Assembly (NCBI GenBank): GCA_022845955.1
Contig: AP025576.1
Span: 496,001-560,000, forward strand
Origin: Lachnospiraceae bacterium
Lineage (GTDB): Bacteria; Bacillota; Clostridia; Lachnospirales; Lachnospiraceae
Length of the DNA: 64,000 bases
Direction: 5' to 3'
A program made the position numbers and the translations under genes. Shown piece after piece: positions 1 to 8,229 of the stretch (within the stretch, counting starts at the first letter, position 1; each line of letters starts with the position of its first letter). Under the pieces are notes generated by a model, which had not been told where the DNA came from, searched no databases, and saw only the letters and a program-made list of their open reading frames with translations.

Positions 1-444
1 CAGTATGGCAAAGTCGATGTGGCCTGCACGGAGGGCGGCAAGGGCTGCGGGAGTGCTGGTGTTGTTCACTTTTATTTTCACACCGGGATGGGAAGTCTTA
101 AACTGCTTCAGGAATGGAAGCAGAAAAAAATGAAGGGTGGTTTCGCTGGCCCCGATCCGAATCTGGCCCTCCAGCAGTTCTTTTTTTGCCCTCAGTGCGT
201 TTTCCGCTTCAAAAATATGCTCACAGGCGGTCTTTACATGTTCATACAGCATCACCGCTTCCGGTGTCAGCGATACCCCTTTCCGGGAGCGTTGAAACAG
301 GATACAGCCCAGTTCCTTTTCCAGAGTCTGTATGGCATGGGTAACTGTGGGCTGCGTGACATAAAGCGCCTTTGCCGCCTCCGTAAAGCTTCTGAACTTT
401 GCCACATAGTAAAAGGTTTTGTAAGAATCAAAGCTTACGCTCAT
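1..444 (-). CDS. LysR family transcriptional regulator (3' end beyond window)
   Basis: Reading from ATG at 444 down to base 1 gives 148 uninterrupted codons; the gene runs off the window. The first 60 residues are a typical LysR winged helix-turn-helix (FTEAAKALYVTQPTVTHAI, then LEKELGCILFQRSRKG), and the part after residue 90 (EGQIRIGASETTLHFFLLPFL) begins the periplasmic-binding-like effector domain. LysR proteins bind DNA as tetramers and respond to a small molecule. It is divergent from the MATE exporter that starts at 641, the usual arrangement for a LysR regulator and its target, so it probably controls that exporter; the ligand cannot be read from the sequence. Confidence 0.9.
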   Translation of the reverse strand, partial: MSVSFDSYKTFYYVAKFRSFTEAAKALYVTQPTVTHAIQTLEKELGCILFQRSRKGVSLTPEAVMLYEHVKTACEHIFEAENALRAKKELLEGQIRIGASETTLHFFLLPFLKQFKTSHPGVKIKVNNTSTPAALAALRAGHIDFAIL

Positions 445-497
445 CTATTAGTTCCCCTTTCCGTCTCAGGCGTGCCGTGCCTTTTCTGGACAGATAC

Positions 498-563
498 ATA
501 GATAATATCTATAAAATAAATAGAAAATATTGATTTTATTTATCTTATGGAAAGTAGTATAAT
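498..563. promoter_or_regulatory. LysR-MATE divergent control region
   Basis: The 196-bp gap between the two divergent genes is AT-rich. It contains a perfect 15-bp palindrome, ATAGATA-A-TATCTAT (498-512), which fits the T-N11-A class of LysR site, and an AT-rich imperfect inverted repeat just after it (about 509-541). A TATAAT at 558-563 is a good -10 for the MATE gene; no clear -35 precedes it, as expected for an activated promoter. Operator assignment is inferred from position and symmetry. Confidence 0.5.
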
Positions 564-640
564 ACAGGACGGTCTGAAAGGCAAATAAACAGATACGTTA
601 AGTAAATCTATGAGGACGGCAGGACAGGGAGGAAAGAAGA

Positions 641-2056
641 ATGAATAAGGATCTGACGGTGGGAGAACCGCAAAGCGTGCTATGGAAATTTTCCATACCG
701 ATGTTTGTCAGCGTGATTTTCCAGCAGCTGTATAATATTGCGGACAGTGTCATTGCGGGCAAGTTTGCAGGGGAGGATGCGCTGGCTGCGGTGGGCGCCT
801 CCTATCCGATCACTATGATTTTCATGGCGATCGCGGTGGGAAGCAACATCGGCTGCTCAGTGGTGATTTCCCAGTATTTCGGGGCAAAATGGTACAAAGA
901 GATGAAAACGGCGGTTTCCACCACCATGCTTGCCTCTCTGGTCCTGTCCGTACTGCTTACGGCAGCAGGGCTTTTGGGCAGCAGGGGGCTGATGCATATG
1001 ATCAATACCCCGGATAATATCTTTGGGGATGGGGATCTGTATCTGCGGATTTACATCGGAGGGTTTGTTTTTCTCTTCCTGTATAATGTTGCCACCGGAA
1101 TTTTTACCTCGCTGGGTGATTCGAAAACACCGCTGTATTTTCTGATTGGTTCCTCCATCGGGAATATTTTTCTGGATACGCTTTTTGTAGCGGTATTTCA
1201 CTGGGGAGTGGCCGGTGTGGCATGGGCCACTTTCCTGGCGCAGGGAATTGCCTGTGTCCTGGCGCTTGTTACCCTTAAAAAGAGGCTGGCGGCCATACAT
1301 ACGGAGGAAAAGGCCGCGGCCTTTTCCTGGAATATGCTGGGGAAAATCAGCAGGATTGCGGTTCCCAGCATCCTGCAGCAAAGTTTTATTTCCATAGGGA
1401 ATATCTTTATCCAGGGACTGATTAATTCTTATGGTTCCTCGGTTATTGCCGGTTATTCCGCGGCGGTTAAGCTGAATACCTTTGCCATCACCAGCCTGAC
1501 GACCCTGGGAAACGGAACCAGCAGCTTCACGGCCCAGAACCTGGGGGCAGGAAAACAGGAGCGAGTTAAGAAGGGATTCCGGGCATCGGTAAAGCTGGCC
1601 TTGCTCATCACGGTCCCCTTTTTTGCGGTCTTCTTTTTCGGAAGCCATGCCGTGCTTTCCTTATTTATGAATGAGGGGAGTACGGTGGCGATGGAAACCG
1701 GAGCACAGTTTTTACAGATTGTCTCTCCCTTTTATTTCGTGATTTCCCTGAAGCTGATGGCGGACGGCGTCCTGAGGGGAGCGGGGGCGATGAAATCCTT
1801 CATGACAGCCACATTTACGGACTTGTTTCTGCGCGTCATCCTGGCTTTCGTGCTGGCGGTGCCTTTTAAAACCATGGGAATCTGGCTTTCCTGGCCTATC
1901 GGCTGGACGGTTGCTATGGTGCTGTCCCTTTTCTTCTATAAAAAAGGGGTGTGGAAAAACAGTTTCCTGACGGCAGCAGAAGAGGAAATGGAGGAGGAAG
2001 CGCTGGTATTGGAGGCGGAGGGTGTGATTGTGTTCCCGGAAGAAGGAAATATTTAG
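641..2056 (+). CDS. MATE family multidrug/drug-sodium antiporter
   Basis: This 471-residue integral membrane protein has about 12 hydrophobic segments and the two-fold MATE organisation: SVLWKFSIPMFVSVIFQQLYNIADSVIAG at the N terminus and a matching second half from about residue 235 (ISRIAVPSILQQSFISIGNIFIQGLINS). MATE transporters export cationic drugs or metabolites using Na+ or H+ gradients. The start is supported by AGGGAGGAAAGAAGA just upstream. The C-terminal tail after the last membrane segment is strongly acidic (EEEMEEEALVLEAEG). It is probably regulated by the divergent LysR protein. Substrate is unknown. Confidence 0.92.
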   Translation: MNKDLTVGEPQSVLWKFSIPMFVSVIFQQLYNIADSVIAGKFAGEDALAAVGASYPITMIFMAIAVGSNIGCSVVISQYFGAKWYKEMKTAVSTTMLASLVLSVLLTAAGLLGSRGLMHMINTPDNIFGDGDLYLRIYIGGFVFLFLYNVATGIFTSLGDSKTPLYFLIGSSIGNIFLDTLFVAVFHWGVAGVAWATFLAQGIACVLALVTLKKRLAAIHTEEKAAAFSWNMLGKISRIAVPSILQQSFISIGNIFIQGLINSYGSSVIAGYSAAVKLNTFAITSLTTLGNGTSSFTAQNLGAGKQERVKKGFRASVKLALLITVPFFAVFFFGSHAVLSLFMNEGSTVAMETGAQFLQIVSPFYFVISLKLMADGVLRGAGAMKSFMTATFTDLFLRVILAFVLAVPFKTMGIWLSWPIGWTVAMVLSLFFYKKGVWKNSFLTAAEEEMEEEALVLEAEGVIVFPEEGNI

Positions 2057-2201
2057 TATCGGCTCAGGTAGGTTCGCTCCTGTTGTAACATCTGAAGAAT
2101 GGTATCCTTATGTGAAAAATTGTTTCTGTACGTTTTCCCCGAAATGTGATACAAACAAGGTATGATAATCGCTGCGGCGGTACAGAAAGGGGAAACAAGG
2201 G

Positions 2202-4709
2202 ATGAAGGATTATTGTCTGTGGGAAAAGCAGCCTGCCGGACAGTTCTGTGATGCCCATTATCTGGGAAACGGGAGTCTGGGGATGTCTGTTATGGGCAAA
2301 GCGGTGCTGGAGGAGGTATTTATCAATGAAGATACCCTCTGGTCGGGGAGCGAGGGCTTTTATCTGAACCCCCGGCATTATGACCGGTTTGTGGAAGCCA
2401 GAAGGCTTGTTTTGGAGGGAAGGGAAAAAGAGGCCAATACCATTATTAATAATGATATGGAAGGCCGCTGGTTTGAAACCTATCTGCCCCTTGCCAGCCT
2501 GCATATGACCATGGGGCAGGCGGATAACAGGAGAAACATGCCTCTTAAGAGGGTGATAGAGCCTCAGCCGGAAGATATTAAGGAGTACCGGCGCTGCTTA
2601 AGCCTCGGGGATGCGGTGGAAACGGTTTCCTGGATCCGGGACGGAATCAGATACCGGAGAGACTATTTTGTCAGCTATCCGGATAACACGGCGTATGTGT
2701 ATTGTACGGCGGAGCCGGAAGAGGGACGGGGGCAGGAAAAGGTACTGGATTTTGCCTTCGGCCTGGATTCTCCGCTTCATTATAGCAATGGGACTAAAGA
2801 CGGGGAGGCTTTTCTGACAGGGATAGCTCCGGATCATGCGGAACCTAATTATACAGCGGTTACGCCCCGTTTTATTTACAAGGAACCGGAAAATTCGGAT
2901 GCGCTCCGGTTTGCATGCTGCGCCAGAGTGATTTCCAGTGACGGAACCGTGGCTTCGGACGGTGCGAGGGTGTACGTGAGCGGAGCGGGTTATGCCCTGC
3001 TTGCCATCCGGGCTGCTACCAATTATGCGGGCTACCGGGTTCCCAGAGATCGGGATGCGGGCAGACTGCTGGCGGAAATACGAAGCGGTATCGACAGCCT
3101 GCAGAAGGCGGGACGGGACTATCAGGGGGCAATGGAGGCACATCTTAGGGATTACCAGGCGCTTTATAACCGGGTGGATCTGGATTTGGGAACCCAGCTT
3201 ACCGGAAACCTTCCCACCACCCAGAGGCTTCGTTTCTGCGGGGAAGGAGTGGATGATCCGTCCCTGGCGGCTCTGATGCTGCAGTACTCCCGGTATCTGA
3301 CCATAGCAGGATCCCGTCCCGGCAGCCAGGCGCTGACCCTGCAGGGGATATGGAACGACACGCCGAATCCGCCCTGGTCCAGCAATTATACCAACAATAT
3401 CAATGTGGAAATGAATTATTGGCCCTGTGAAGTCCTGGGCCTTCCGGAATGCCACCTCCCTTTGATGGATTTGCTGACGGAGCTGGCGGACGCGGGCAGG
3501 CAGACAGCAAGGGAATATTATCATATGGACGGCTGGGTGGCCCATCACAATGCGGATTTGTGGCGTTCCACGGAGCCAAGCTGTGAGGATGCTTCCTGGA
3601 GCTGGTGGCCTTTTGGCGGTGCGTGGATGTGCGAACACATCTGGACCCATTATGAATTCACCCGGGACAGGGAGTTCCTGAAAAAAATGTATCCCGTACT
3701 CCGGGAAGCGGCTGTATTTATGCTGGATTTCCTGGTGGAGAACAACGACGGCTATCTGGTGACAGCGCCCTCCCTTTCCCCGGAGAATAAGTTCCTTACC
3801 AGCGGGGAAGAAACCGTAATCGAACTGATAGAGGAGGTGGCAAAGGAAAGCCGATGCTCGCCCAACCATCCCTGTATCAGTGCGGTCACCATGGGATCTG
3901 TCATGGATATGAGCATCCTGCGGGAGCTTTTTTCCAATGTGGAAGAGGCGGCCCGGATTCTGGATATCAAAGGGGATCCCGTGCCCGGACAGGCGGCGGA
4001 GGCCAGGAAAAGATTCCCTCCGTATCGTACCGGGCGGTTCGGACAGCTGCTGGAATGGTATGAGGACTATGAAGAGTGTACGCCGGGTATGTCTCACACA
4101 TCCCATATGTATCCGGTATATCCCGGCGGGCTGATTACCGAAACCGGTACGCCGGAGCTGTTCGAGGCGGCGCGGCGCAGTCTGGAGAGAAGGCTTCTTC
4201 ATGCGAAAAAACAGAGCGGCTGGCCCGGTTCCTGGAAGGTTTCCCTGATGGCACGGTTTAAAAACCCGCTGGAATGCGGGCATATCCTGAAAAGCACAGG
4301 AGAGGATCTGGGTGCGGGCATGATGACCGGCGTAAATCAGCAGATGGATGCGATATTCGGTCTTGGTGCTGGTGTGGCGGAGATGCTGATACAAAGCCAC
4401 CAGGGCTTTATTGAGCTACTTCCTGCCGTACCCGTGGACTGGATAGACGGTTCCTTCCGGGGAATGCGGGCGAGAGGGGGATTTTCGGTATCCGCAGCCT
4501 GGAAAAAGGGAAGATTGACGGAGGCGCAGATCCGGGCGGAAGCGGACGGCCTTTGCCGTATCAAGGCCCGGGGCCTGCTGCGCGCAAACGGTTCAGGGGG
4601 CAGCCGGGAGGCTGCGGATGGAATGGCGGAATGGGAAGCCCGGAAGGGGGAGACTTACACCCTGGAGTTTTCCGGCGAAGAAATAGCGGACAGGAGCTAC
4701 CAGGTATAA
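2202..4709 (+). CDS. Glycoside hydrolase family 95, alpha-L-fucosidase/galactosidase type
   Basis: At 835 residues it has the usual GH95 length and domain order: N-terminal beta-sandwich (WEKQPAGQFCDAHYLGNGSLGMSVMG), linker, (alpha/alpha)6 barrel and C-terminal beta domain. The expected catalytic residues can be placed by comparison with the Bifidobacterium AfcA enzyme: acid E528 (APSLSPENK), the asparagine pair N399/N401 in NNINVEMNYWP, and base D716 in QQMDAIFG. The last motif is usually QIDGNFG, so this is a divergent member. GH95 enzymes invert alpha-1,2-L-fucosides or alpha-L-galactosides. No signal peptide is seen, so it acts inside the cell on imported oligosaccharides. It is monocistronic, ending at a strong terminator. 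Confidence 0.9.
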   Translation: MKDYCLWEKQPAGQFCDAHYLGNGSLGMSVMGKAVLEEVFINEDTLWSGSEGFYLNPRHYDRFVEARRLVLEGREKEANTIINNDMEGRWFETYLPLASLHMTMGQADNRRNMPLKRVIEPQPEDIKEYRRCLSLGDAVETVSWIRDGIRYRRDYFVSYPDNTAYVYCTAEPEEGRGQEKVLDFAFGLDSPLHYSNGTKDGEAFLTGIAPDHAEPNYTAVTPRFIYKEPENSDALRFACCARVISSDGTVASDGARVYVSGAGYALLAIRAATNYAGYRVPRDRDAGRLLAEIRSGIDSLQKAGRDYQGAMEAHLRDYQALYNRVDLDLGTQLTGNLPTTQRLRFCGEGVDDPSLAALMLQYSRYLTIAGSRPGSQALTLQGIWNDTPNPPWSSNYTNNINVEMNYWPCEVLGLPECHLPLMDLLTELADAGRQTAREYYHMDGWVAHHNADLWRSTEPSCEDASWSWWPFGGAWMCEHIWTHYEFTRDREFLKKMYPVLREAAVFMLDFLVENNDGYLVTAPSLSPENKFLTSGEETVIELIEEVAKESRCSPNHPCISAVTMGSVMDMSILRELFSNVEEAARILDIKGDPVPGQAAEARKRFPPYRTGRFGQLLEWYEDYEECTPGMSHTSHMYPVYPGGLITETGTPELFEAARRSLERRLLHAKKQSGWPGSWKVSLMARFKNPLECGHILKSTGEDLGAGMMTGVNQQMDAIFGLGAGVAEMLIQSHQGFIELLPAVPVDWIDGSFRGMRARGGFSVSAAWKKGRLTEAQIRAEADGLCRIKARGLLRANGSGGSREAADGMAEWEARKGETYTLEFSGEEIADRSYQV

Positions 4710-4740
4710 GGCTGCCTGATCCGTTTCCGGGATCGCTGAC

Positions 4741-4786
4741 AAAACAGGACCGGCCTGTGGGAAAACCCGCAGCCCGGTCCTGTTTT
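4741..4786. terminator. Bidirectional Rho-independent terminator
   Basis: A perfect 13-bp outer stem, AAAACAGGACCGG (4741-4753) with CCGGTCCTGTTTT (4774-4786), encloses a second stem (CTGTGGG/CCCGCAG). Its A- and T-rich ends let it work in both directions, between the convergent GH95 gene and HD-domain gene. Confidence 0.9.
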
Positions 4787-4851
4787 CTGCCTGGGAGACA
4801 GGCGTCAGTTAAAACGCCCTCCCGGCACTCTCTATGAAATTAACGCAGGCA

Positions 4852-5346
4852 TTAAGCCGCGCTTACCACCACACGCCCATTGCGGCTGAGAGCGATGCCG
4901 ATATGGAAAACCTCCACACAGGCACAGAGCTTATCCGCACCGGAAATAATCCAGGCTTCCTGGGTTTTCGGAAGAGGGCCCAGGGGAAACATATGGGACA
5001 ATATGGCTTCTTTTTCTTTTTCGGTGATATCGAAGGTATCTTCGCTGTTTGCCGCAGCCACCTTGGGATGGCAGAAGGCCTGCATTTCCCGGGAGGGACG
5101 GCCCTGCCTGGGATCATATAAAAAGAAATCATGGAGCAGTCCTGCCCTGGCGGCCGCTTTGGCGTCGCAGCCTAATTTCTTTGCCATCAGCCATGAAATA
5201 TAAGAGACATTCATGCTGTGCATCAGCCTTGTGGTTGCATAATGATGCCTGAAGCAGTTCAAGGCTAAGAATTCCCTGTTTGTGAGGATGTCAGAGACAT
5301 CCTCAAGATACTCTGCGTCAATATCCTCCGACAATGTAATGTCCAT
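4852..5346 (-). CDS. HD-domain phosphohydrolase family protein
   Basis: The 164-residue protein has the HD metal-binding pattern: H near residue 41 in FRHHYATTRLMHSMN, then LLHDFFLYDPR (HD pair), and a later H in CHPKVAA and in AILSHMFPL. These proteins are metal-dependent phosphohydrolases, usually on nucleotides. The start is placed at the ATG three codons inside the longest frame, because AAAGGG lies 10 bases before it and would overlap the upstream GTG. It has its own promoter and a terminator beyond its 3' end. Substrate cannot be read. Confidence 0.75.
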   Translation of the reverse strand: MDITLSEDIDAEYLEDVSDILTNREFLALNCFRHHYATTRLMHSMNVSYISWLMAKKLGCDAKAAARAGLLHDFFLYDPRQGRPSREMQAFCHPKVAAANSEDTFDITEKEKEAILSHMFPLGPLPKTQEAWIISGADKLCACVEVFHIGIALSRNGRVVVSAA

Positions 5347-5380
5347 CGGCAACACGCCCTTTCTCTTTTTGTCTATTTAT

Positions 5381-5409
5381 ATTATGACGCAAGTCCGGAA
5401 GGGTATCAA
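5381..5409 (-). promoter_or_regulatory. Promoter of the HD-domain gene
   Basis: On the minus strand TTGATA (5404-5409), a 17-bp spacer and CATAAT (5381-5386) form a good sigma-A promoter about 35 bp before the gene. Confidence 0.6.
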
Positions 5410-5450
5410 TAGACTTAAGAAAGATATAAGATTCTTTTCACAAAGTACCT

Positions 5451-5621
5451 TCACATATCGTTTCGGAAGAACCTGCGGTAAAGGCGGCCTCCCTGTTCAA
5501 AGAGCCACAGGGCGGCGTGCATGGCAGGCTGGGCCAGGAGGAGGAATACTGTCAGGACCAGGGAACCCATGATAAATTCCGGCGCGCCGATGAGATAGCT
5601 GCCCTTTTCCCGGAAGGACAT
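5451..5621 (-). CDS. Possible small membrane protein, 56 residues
   Basis: This short frame encodes a basic N terminus, a single hydrophobic segment (FIMGSLVLTVFLLLAQPA) and a basic tail (GGRLYRRFFRND). Codon choice (CTG, GCC, ATC, CGC) looks coding. It lies 21 bases after the stop of the AraC regulator and in the same frame, so it is either a separate small membrane protein or a decayed gene end. The ribosome binding site is weak (AGG at -8). I do not recognise a family. Confidence 0.35.
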   Translation of the reverse strand: MSFREKGSYLIGAPEFIMGSLVLTVFLLLAQPAMHAALWLFEQGGRLYRRFFRNDM

Positions 5622-5642
5622 TTCGCGCCTGCTAAGTTTGAG

Positions 5643-7910
5643 TTATATATTTGAATCCTTGCTGATATCCTTCACAGCTTCTGTTTGGCCGCTATACGTC
5701 CGTTGTTTCACCATTCCGGGAGAAATCCCTTCGTATTTTTTGAAGATACGGATGAAAGAGGAGGTATTTGTATAGCCTATCATTTCGGTCACCTGGGAAA
5801 CCGAATAAGCCTGGGTGGACAACAATTCCCGGGCATGCTGTATACGTATCTGATTGATGTAATCCAGCAGTCCGGTATTGGTTTCCCGTTTGAAAAGCTT
5901 GCTGATAGCGGCAGGTGACATCTGGAAAACGGAAGATATGCTGTTTACACTTAAATCATAACACTGATAGTTTTGGTTAATATAATCGGTTATCTGACGG
6001 ACGAGCTGATGAATCCGTGTCTGCGCCTGGTTTTCCAGCCATTCGGATAGCTGCTGAAGATTGGAATACAAAGTATCTTTCAATTCTTCTATTGTGACAC
6101 AGTTTAAAAGTGCTTCTGTCTGGGCTTCTACGGAAACAGGGAAATTTTTATCATCCAGCTTCATAAGGCAGGAGCGGAAAAGGCTGATAATGGAATACAT
6201 ATTCAGACGGGCATCGGAAAGCGGTTGTCCCTGATAAAAATGGAGAAGAAACAACTGGTCGATATATTCGCAAGCCCGGCTGAATTCGGATGCAACGATT
6301 GCATTCTGAAATTTATAAGTGATTCCGGTCATAAGCTGGTAATCCTTTGTAAAATGATGTCCGCATGCCCATTGTGCGTTATAATCGGCCCAATGAAGGT
6401 TGAAAATCCTGCAATACTCCAGTGCTTCGGAGGCTTCTTTATAAACGTGTGGGAGACAAGAGGACGTGGCATTTGCAGACGGTCTGCTTACGCCTGTGCG
6501 TATTCCTGCATTATAGGAAACCAGTAAAGGCAATAATGTCTGCTTCAGGCTGTCTAAAGCGGCAGTAATCGCATGACTGTCCCCATGGAAAAGTATGATA
6601 AACAGGTTGTTATCCACGATGCTTTTTTGCTGCAGGGTATCAGGTATTAATTCATCTATCACATTTGCAGTAATAAACCGGATTAAGGACAGGTTTTCCT
6701 GCTGGTCTCCCTGTTCATGGAAAAGCTGTCCGCAGTCCCGGAGATCCAGGATTAGAATCAGCGCAGAATTGTTTTCACTATCCCAATTTTTTATTATGGG
6801 TATTGCCTGTATAATCGTCCATTCCTGGGGCGTGTAGACCCCTGTCAGGAATCGGCCCAGATAATAATCGGAAAGCGCCAGTTTGTTCCGGGTCAGTTCT
6901 TTTTCAATTTCCCAGGTTTTTTGTGTAATACTGTCTATATGATGTTCAATCCGATCATATTCGTTTTGTGAACAGGTTCCGGCGCCCGCTTTAGCCAAAA
7001 GTTTTATAAGTGGCTTATAATTTTTCCTGGCAAAATAATAGACCAGAAGAATGGAAATAGCAATACAGGAAAAGTTGCTCAATAAAATAAGGAACTGCGT
7101 ATTATTAAATCGGGAAATAAATTCTTTTTCCGGGACAGATAAGCTATAGGTAAAGCCGGAAATATCTGAAGAAACGGATAAAACGGAACTGGTATCTACT
7201 TCTGCCAGGGCCGGCTTGGAAACAGGAAGGAGTAATTCCGTATTCGCAGACTCGGATCGGATTACTAACTTATGGTCCGCTATGCTGTAGGGCAGGGTGT
7301 CCAGAACGGAATGCTCCAGTGTGACAGCCAGATAGGCATTATTGGGAGAGCCTGAAACCAGCGGAAGGGACAGCAGATACAGTATCCCGGTATCAGGCAG
7401 GACATAATAGGTGTTTTGGAAAGAGGTTTCAGGATAGGCCTGCGGCGGCAGATTTTCCATACAGAAATCATGGAAAAGAGTATCCGTATAGCAGGATTTA
7501 TTGGTGATACAGGTTTCCAGATCAGGCAGATACAGCGCAATGGAGCTGATATAGTGGTTGGATATACTATATTCCTGAAAACGCTGCTGAATCGTGTAAA
7601 AAGAATAATGTTCCTGTGCGGAAAGTCCGGATAAGGATACCAATCTGTCGATCTCCTTATTCAGTGAGAATTCCAGGGCTAAACGGTTCATTTCCGATAA
7701 TTTTTCATCCAGAAGAATTTGTGTGTTGATCAGTTCATTGCGGTAGGCTTCCTGGGTTTCCTGCCGTACCGACTGTATCAGCAGGTGCATTAATATGCTG
7801 GATATACAGAATGGCAGACATAATATGAGCAGATAGGAAAGAACCCATGAAAAAAGAACGGTATTTTTGTGTATCAGATGCTTATAAAACCAATTCCAAA
7901 TACGTTTCAT
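5643..7910 (-). CDS. Membrane-bound AraC family regulator of sugar locus 1
   Basis: This 755-residue protein has a transmembrane segment at about residues 17-42, a sensor domain outside the cell of roughly 230 residues, a second transmembrane segment at about 272-296 (FLILLSNFSCIAISILLVYYFA), a cytoplasmic linker, and a C-terminal AraC helix-turn-helix pair (about 650-745, MSPAAISKLFKRETNTGLLDYI and VTEMIGYTNTSSFIRIFKKY). This architecture joins sensing and DNA binding in one chain, replacing a YesM/YesN pair. It is divergent from the binding-protein gene at 8230 and probably activates that operon in response to an external sugar. Confidence 0.9.
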   Translation of the reverse strand: MKRIWNWFYKHLIHKNTVLFSWVLSYLLILCLPFCISSILMHLLIQSVRQETQEAYRNELINTQILLDEKLSEMNRLALEFSLNKEIDRLVSLSGLSAQEHYSFYTIQQRFQEYSISNHYISSIALYLPDLETCITNKSCYTDTLFHDFCMENLPPQAYPETSFQNTYYVLPDTGILYLLSLPLVSGSPNNAYLAVTLEHSVLDTLPYSIADHKLVIRSESANTELLLPVSKPALAEVDTSSVLSVSSDISGFTYSLSVPEKEFISRFNNTQFLILLSNFSCIAISILLVYYFARKNYKPLIKLLAKAGAGTCSQNEYDRIEHHIDSITQKTWEIEKELTRNKLALSDYYLGRFLTGVYTPQEWTIIQAIPIIKNWDSENNSALILILDLRDCGQLFHEQGDQQENLSLIRFITANVIDELIPDTLQQKSIVDNNLFIILFHGDSHAITAALDSLKQTLLPLLVSYNAGIRTGVSRPSANATSSCLPHVYKEASEALEYCRIFNLHWADYNAQWACGHHFTKDYQLMTGITYKFQNAIVASEFSRACEYIDQLFLLHFYQGQPLSDARLNMYSIISLFRSCLMKLDDKNFPVSVEAQTEALLNCVTIEELKDTLYSNLQQLSEWLENQAQTRIHQLVRQITDYINQNYQCYDLSVNSISSVFQMSPAAISKLFKRETNTGLLDYINQIRIQHARELLSTQAYSVSQVTEMIGYTNTSSFIRIFKKYEGISPGMVKQRTYSGQTEAVKDISKDSNI

Positions 7911-7957
7911 CCATTCCCTGCCCTCGTTCCTTAAAGATTGTTGCAGCTCCCGGTGCA

Positions 7958-7975
7958 GCTATAGCAATTATAGCA
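7958..7975 (-). promoter_or_regulatory. Extended -10 promoter of the AraC gene with overlapping palindrome
   Basis: On the minus strand TGC-TATAAT (7967-7975) is an extended -10. It overlaps the inverted repeat GCTATA-N5-TATAGC (7958-7974), a possible autoregulatory site. Confidence 0.45.
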
Positions 7976-8143
7976 TATTGCAAAAGAAAATCCTCACGTT
8001 GGAAAAAATTGAATAGGAAAGAAAAAATTGTGTATCCGTTTTTCCCGTTACATACGATTTTGCAAACGTGATAAAAAATTGTAAATTTACCAGTGCCAAG
8101 AAAACTGATATAACAAAACCAAGTTCTCACAGTGGTGCGTATC

Positions 8144-8169
8144 GGTTAAGAACCGCACCGGTTAAGAAC
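8144..8169 (+). promoter_or_regulatory. Direct-repeat candidate operator before sugar locus 1
   Basis: In the 319-bp gap between the divergent genes, GGTTAAGAAC occurs twice with a 16-bp period (8144-8153 and 8160-8169). The pair is enclosed by GTATCG (8140-8145) and CGATAC (8168-8173). Direct repeats are the usual AraC-family site. They sit only 60-85 bp before the start codon, so the site could also lie in the transcript. The rest of the gap is AT-rich with no obvious further signal. Confidence 0.4.
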
Positions 8170-8229
8170 GATACATGCCGGAGATGGTTCCGGGAATATT
8201 TATTAGAAGAAAGAAGGAGAGGGATAAGA

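Noticed and set aside
2598..4400. 600-residue open frame on the minus strand opposite the GH95 gene
   Set aside because: Composition is typical of an antisense frame (rich in His, Arg, Pro, Gln), with no domain, and the plus-strand frame has clear catalytic motifs.
5640..5645. AraC stop as a recent nonsense mutation, with the ORF at 5451 as its lost tail
   Set aside because: The regulator already ends with a complete HTH domain and a natural tail, so the following frame is more likely separate.
8053..8070. TTGCAAACG-like catabolite (CRE) site before locus 1
   Set aside because: Only the left half matches; the right half lacks the palindromic partner.
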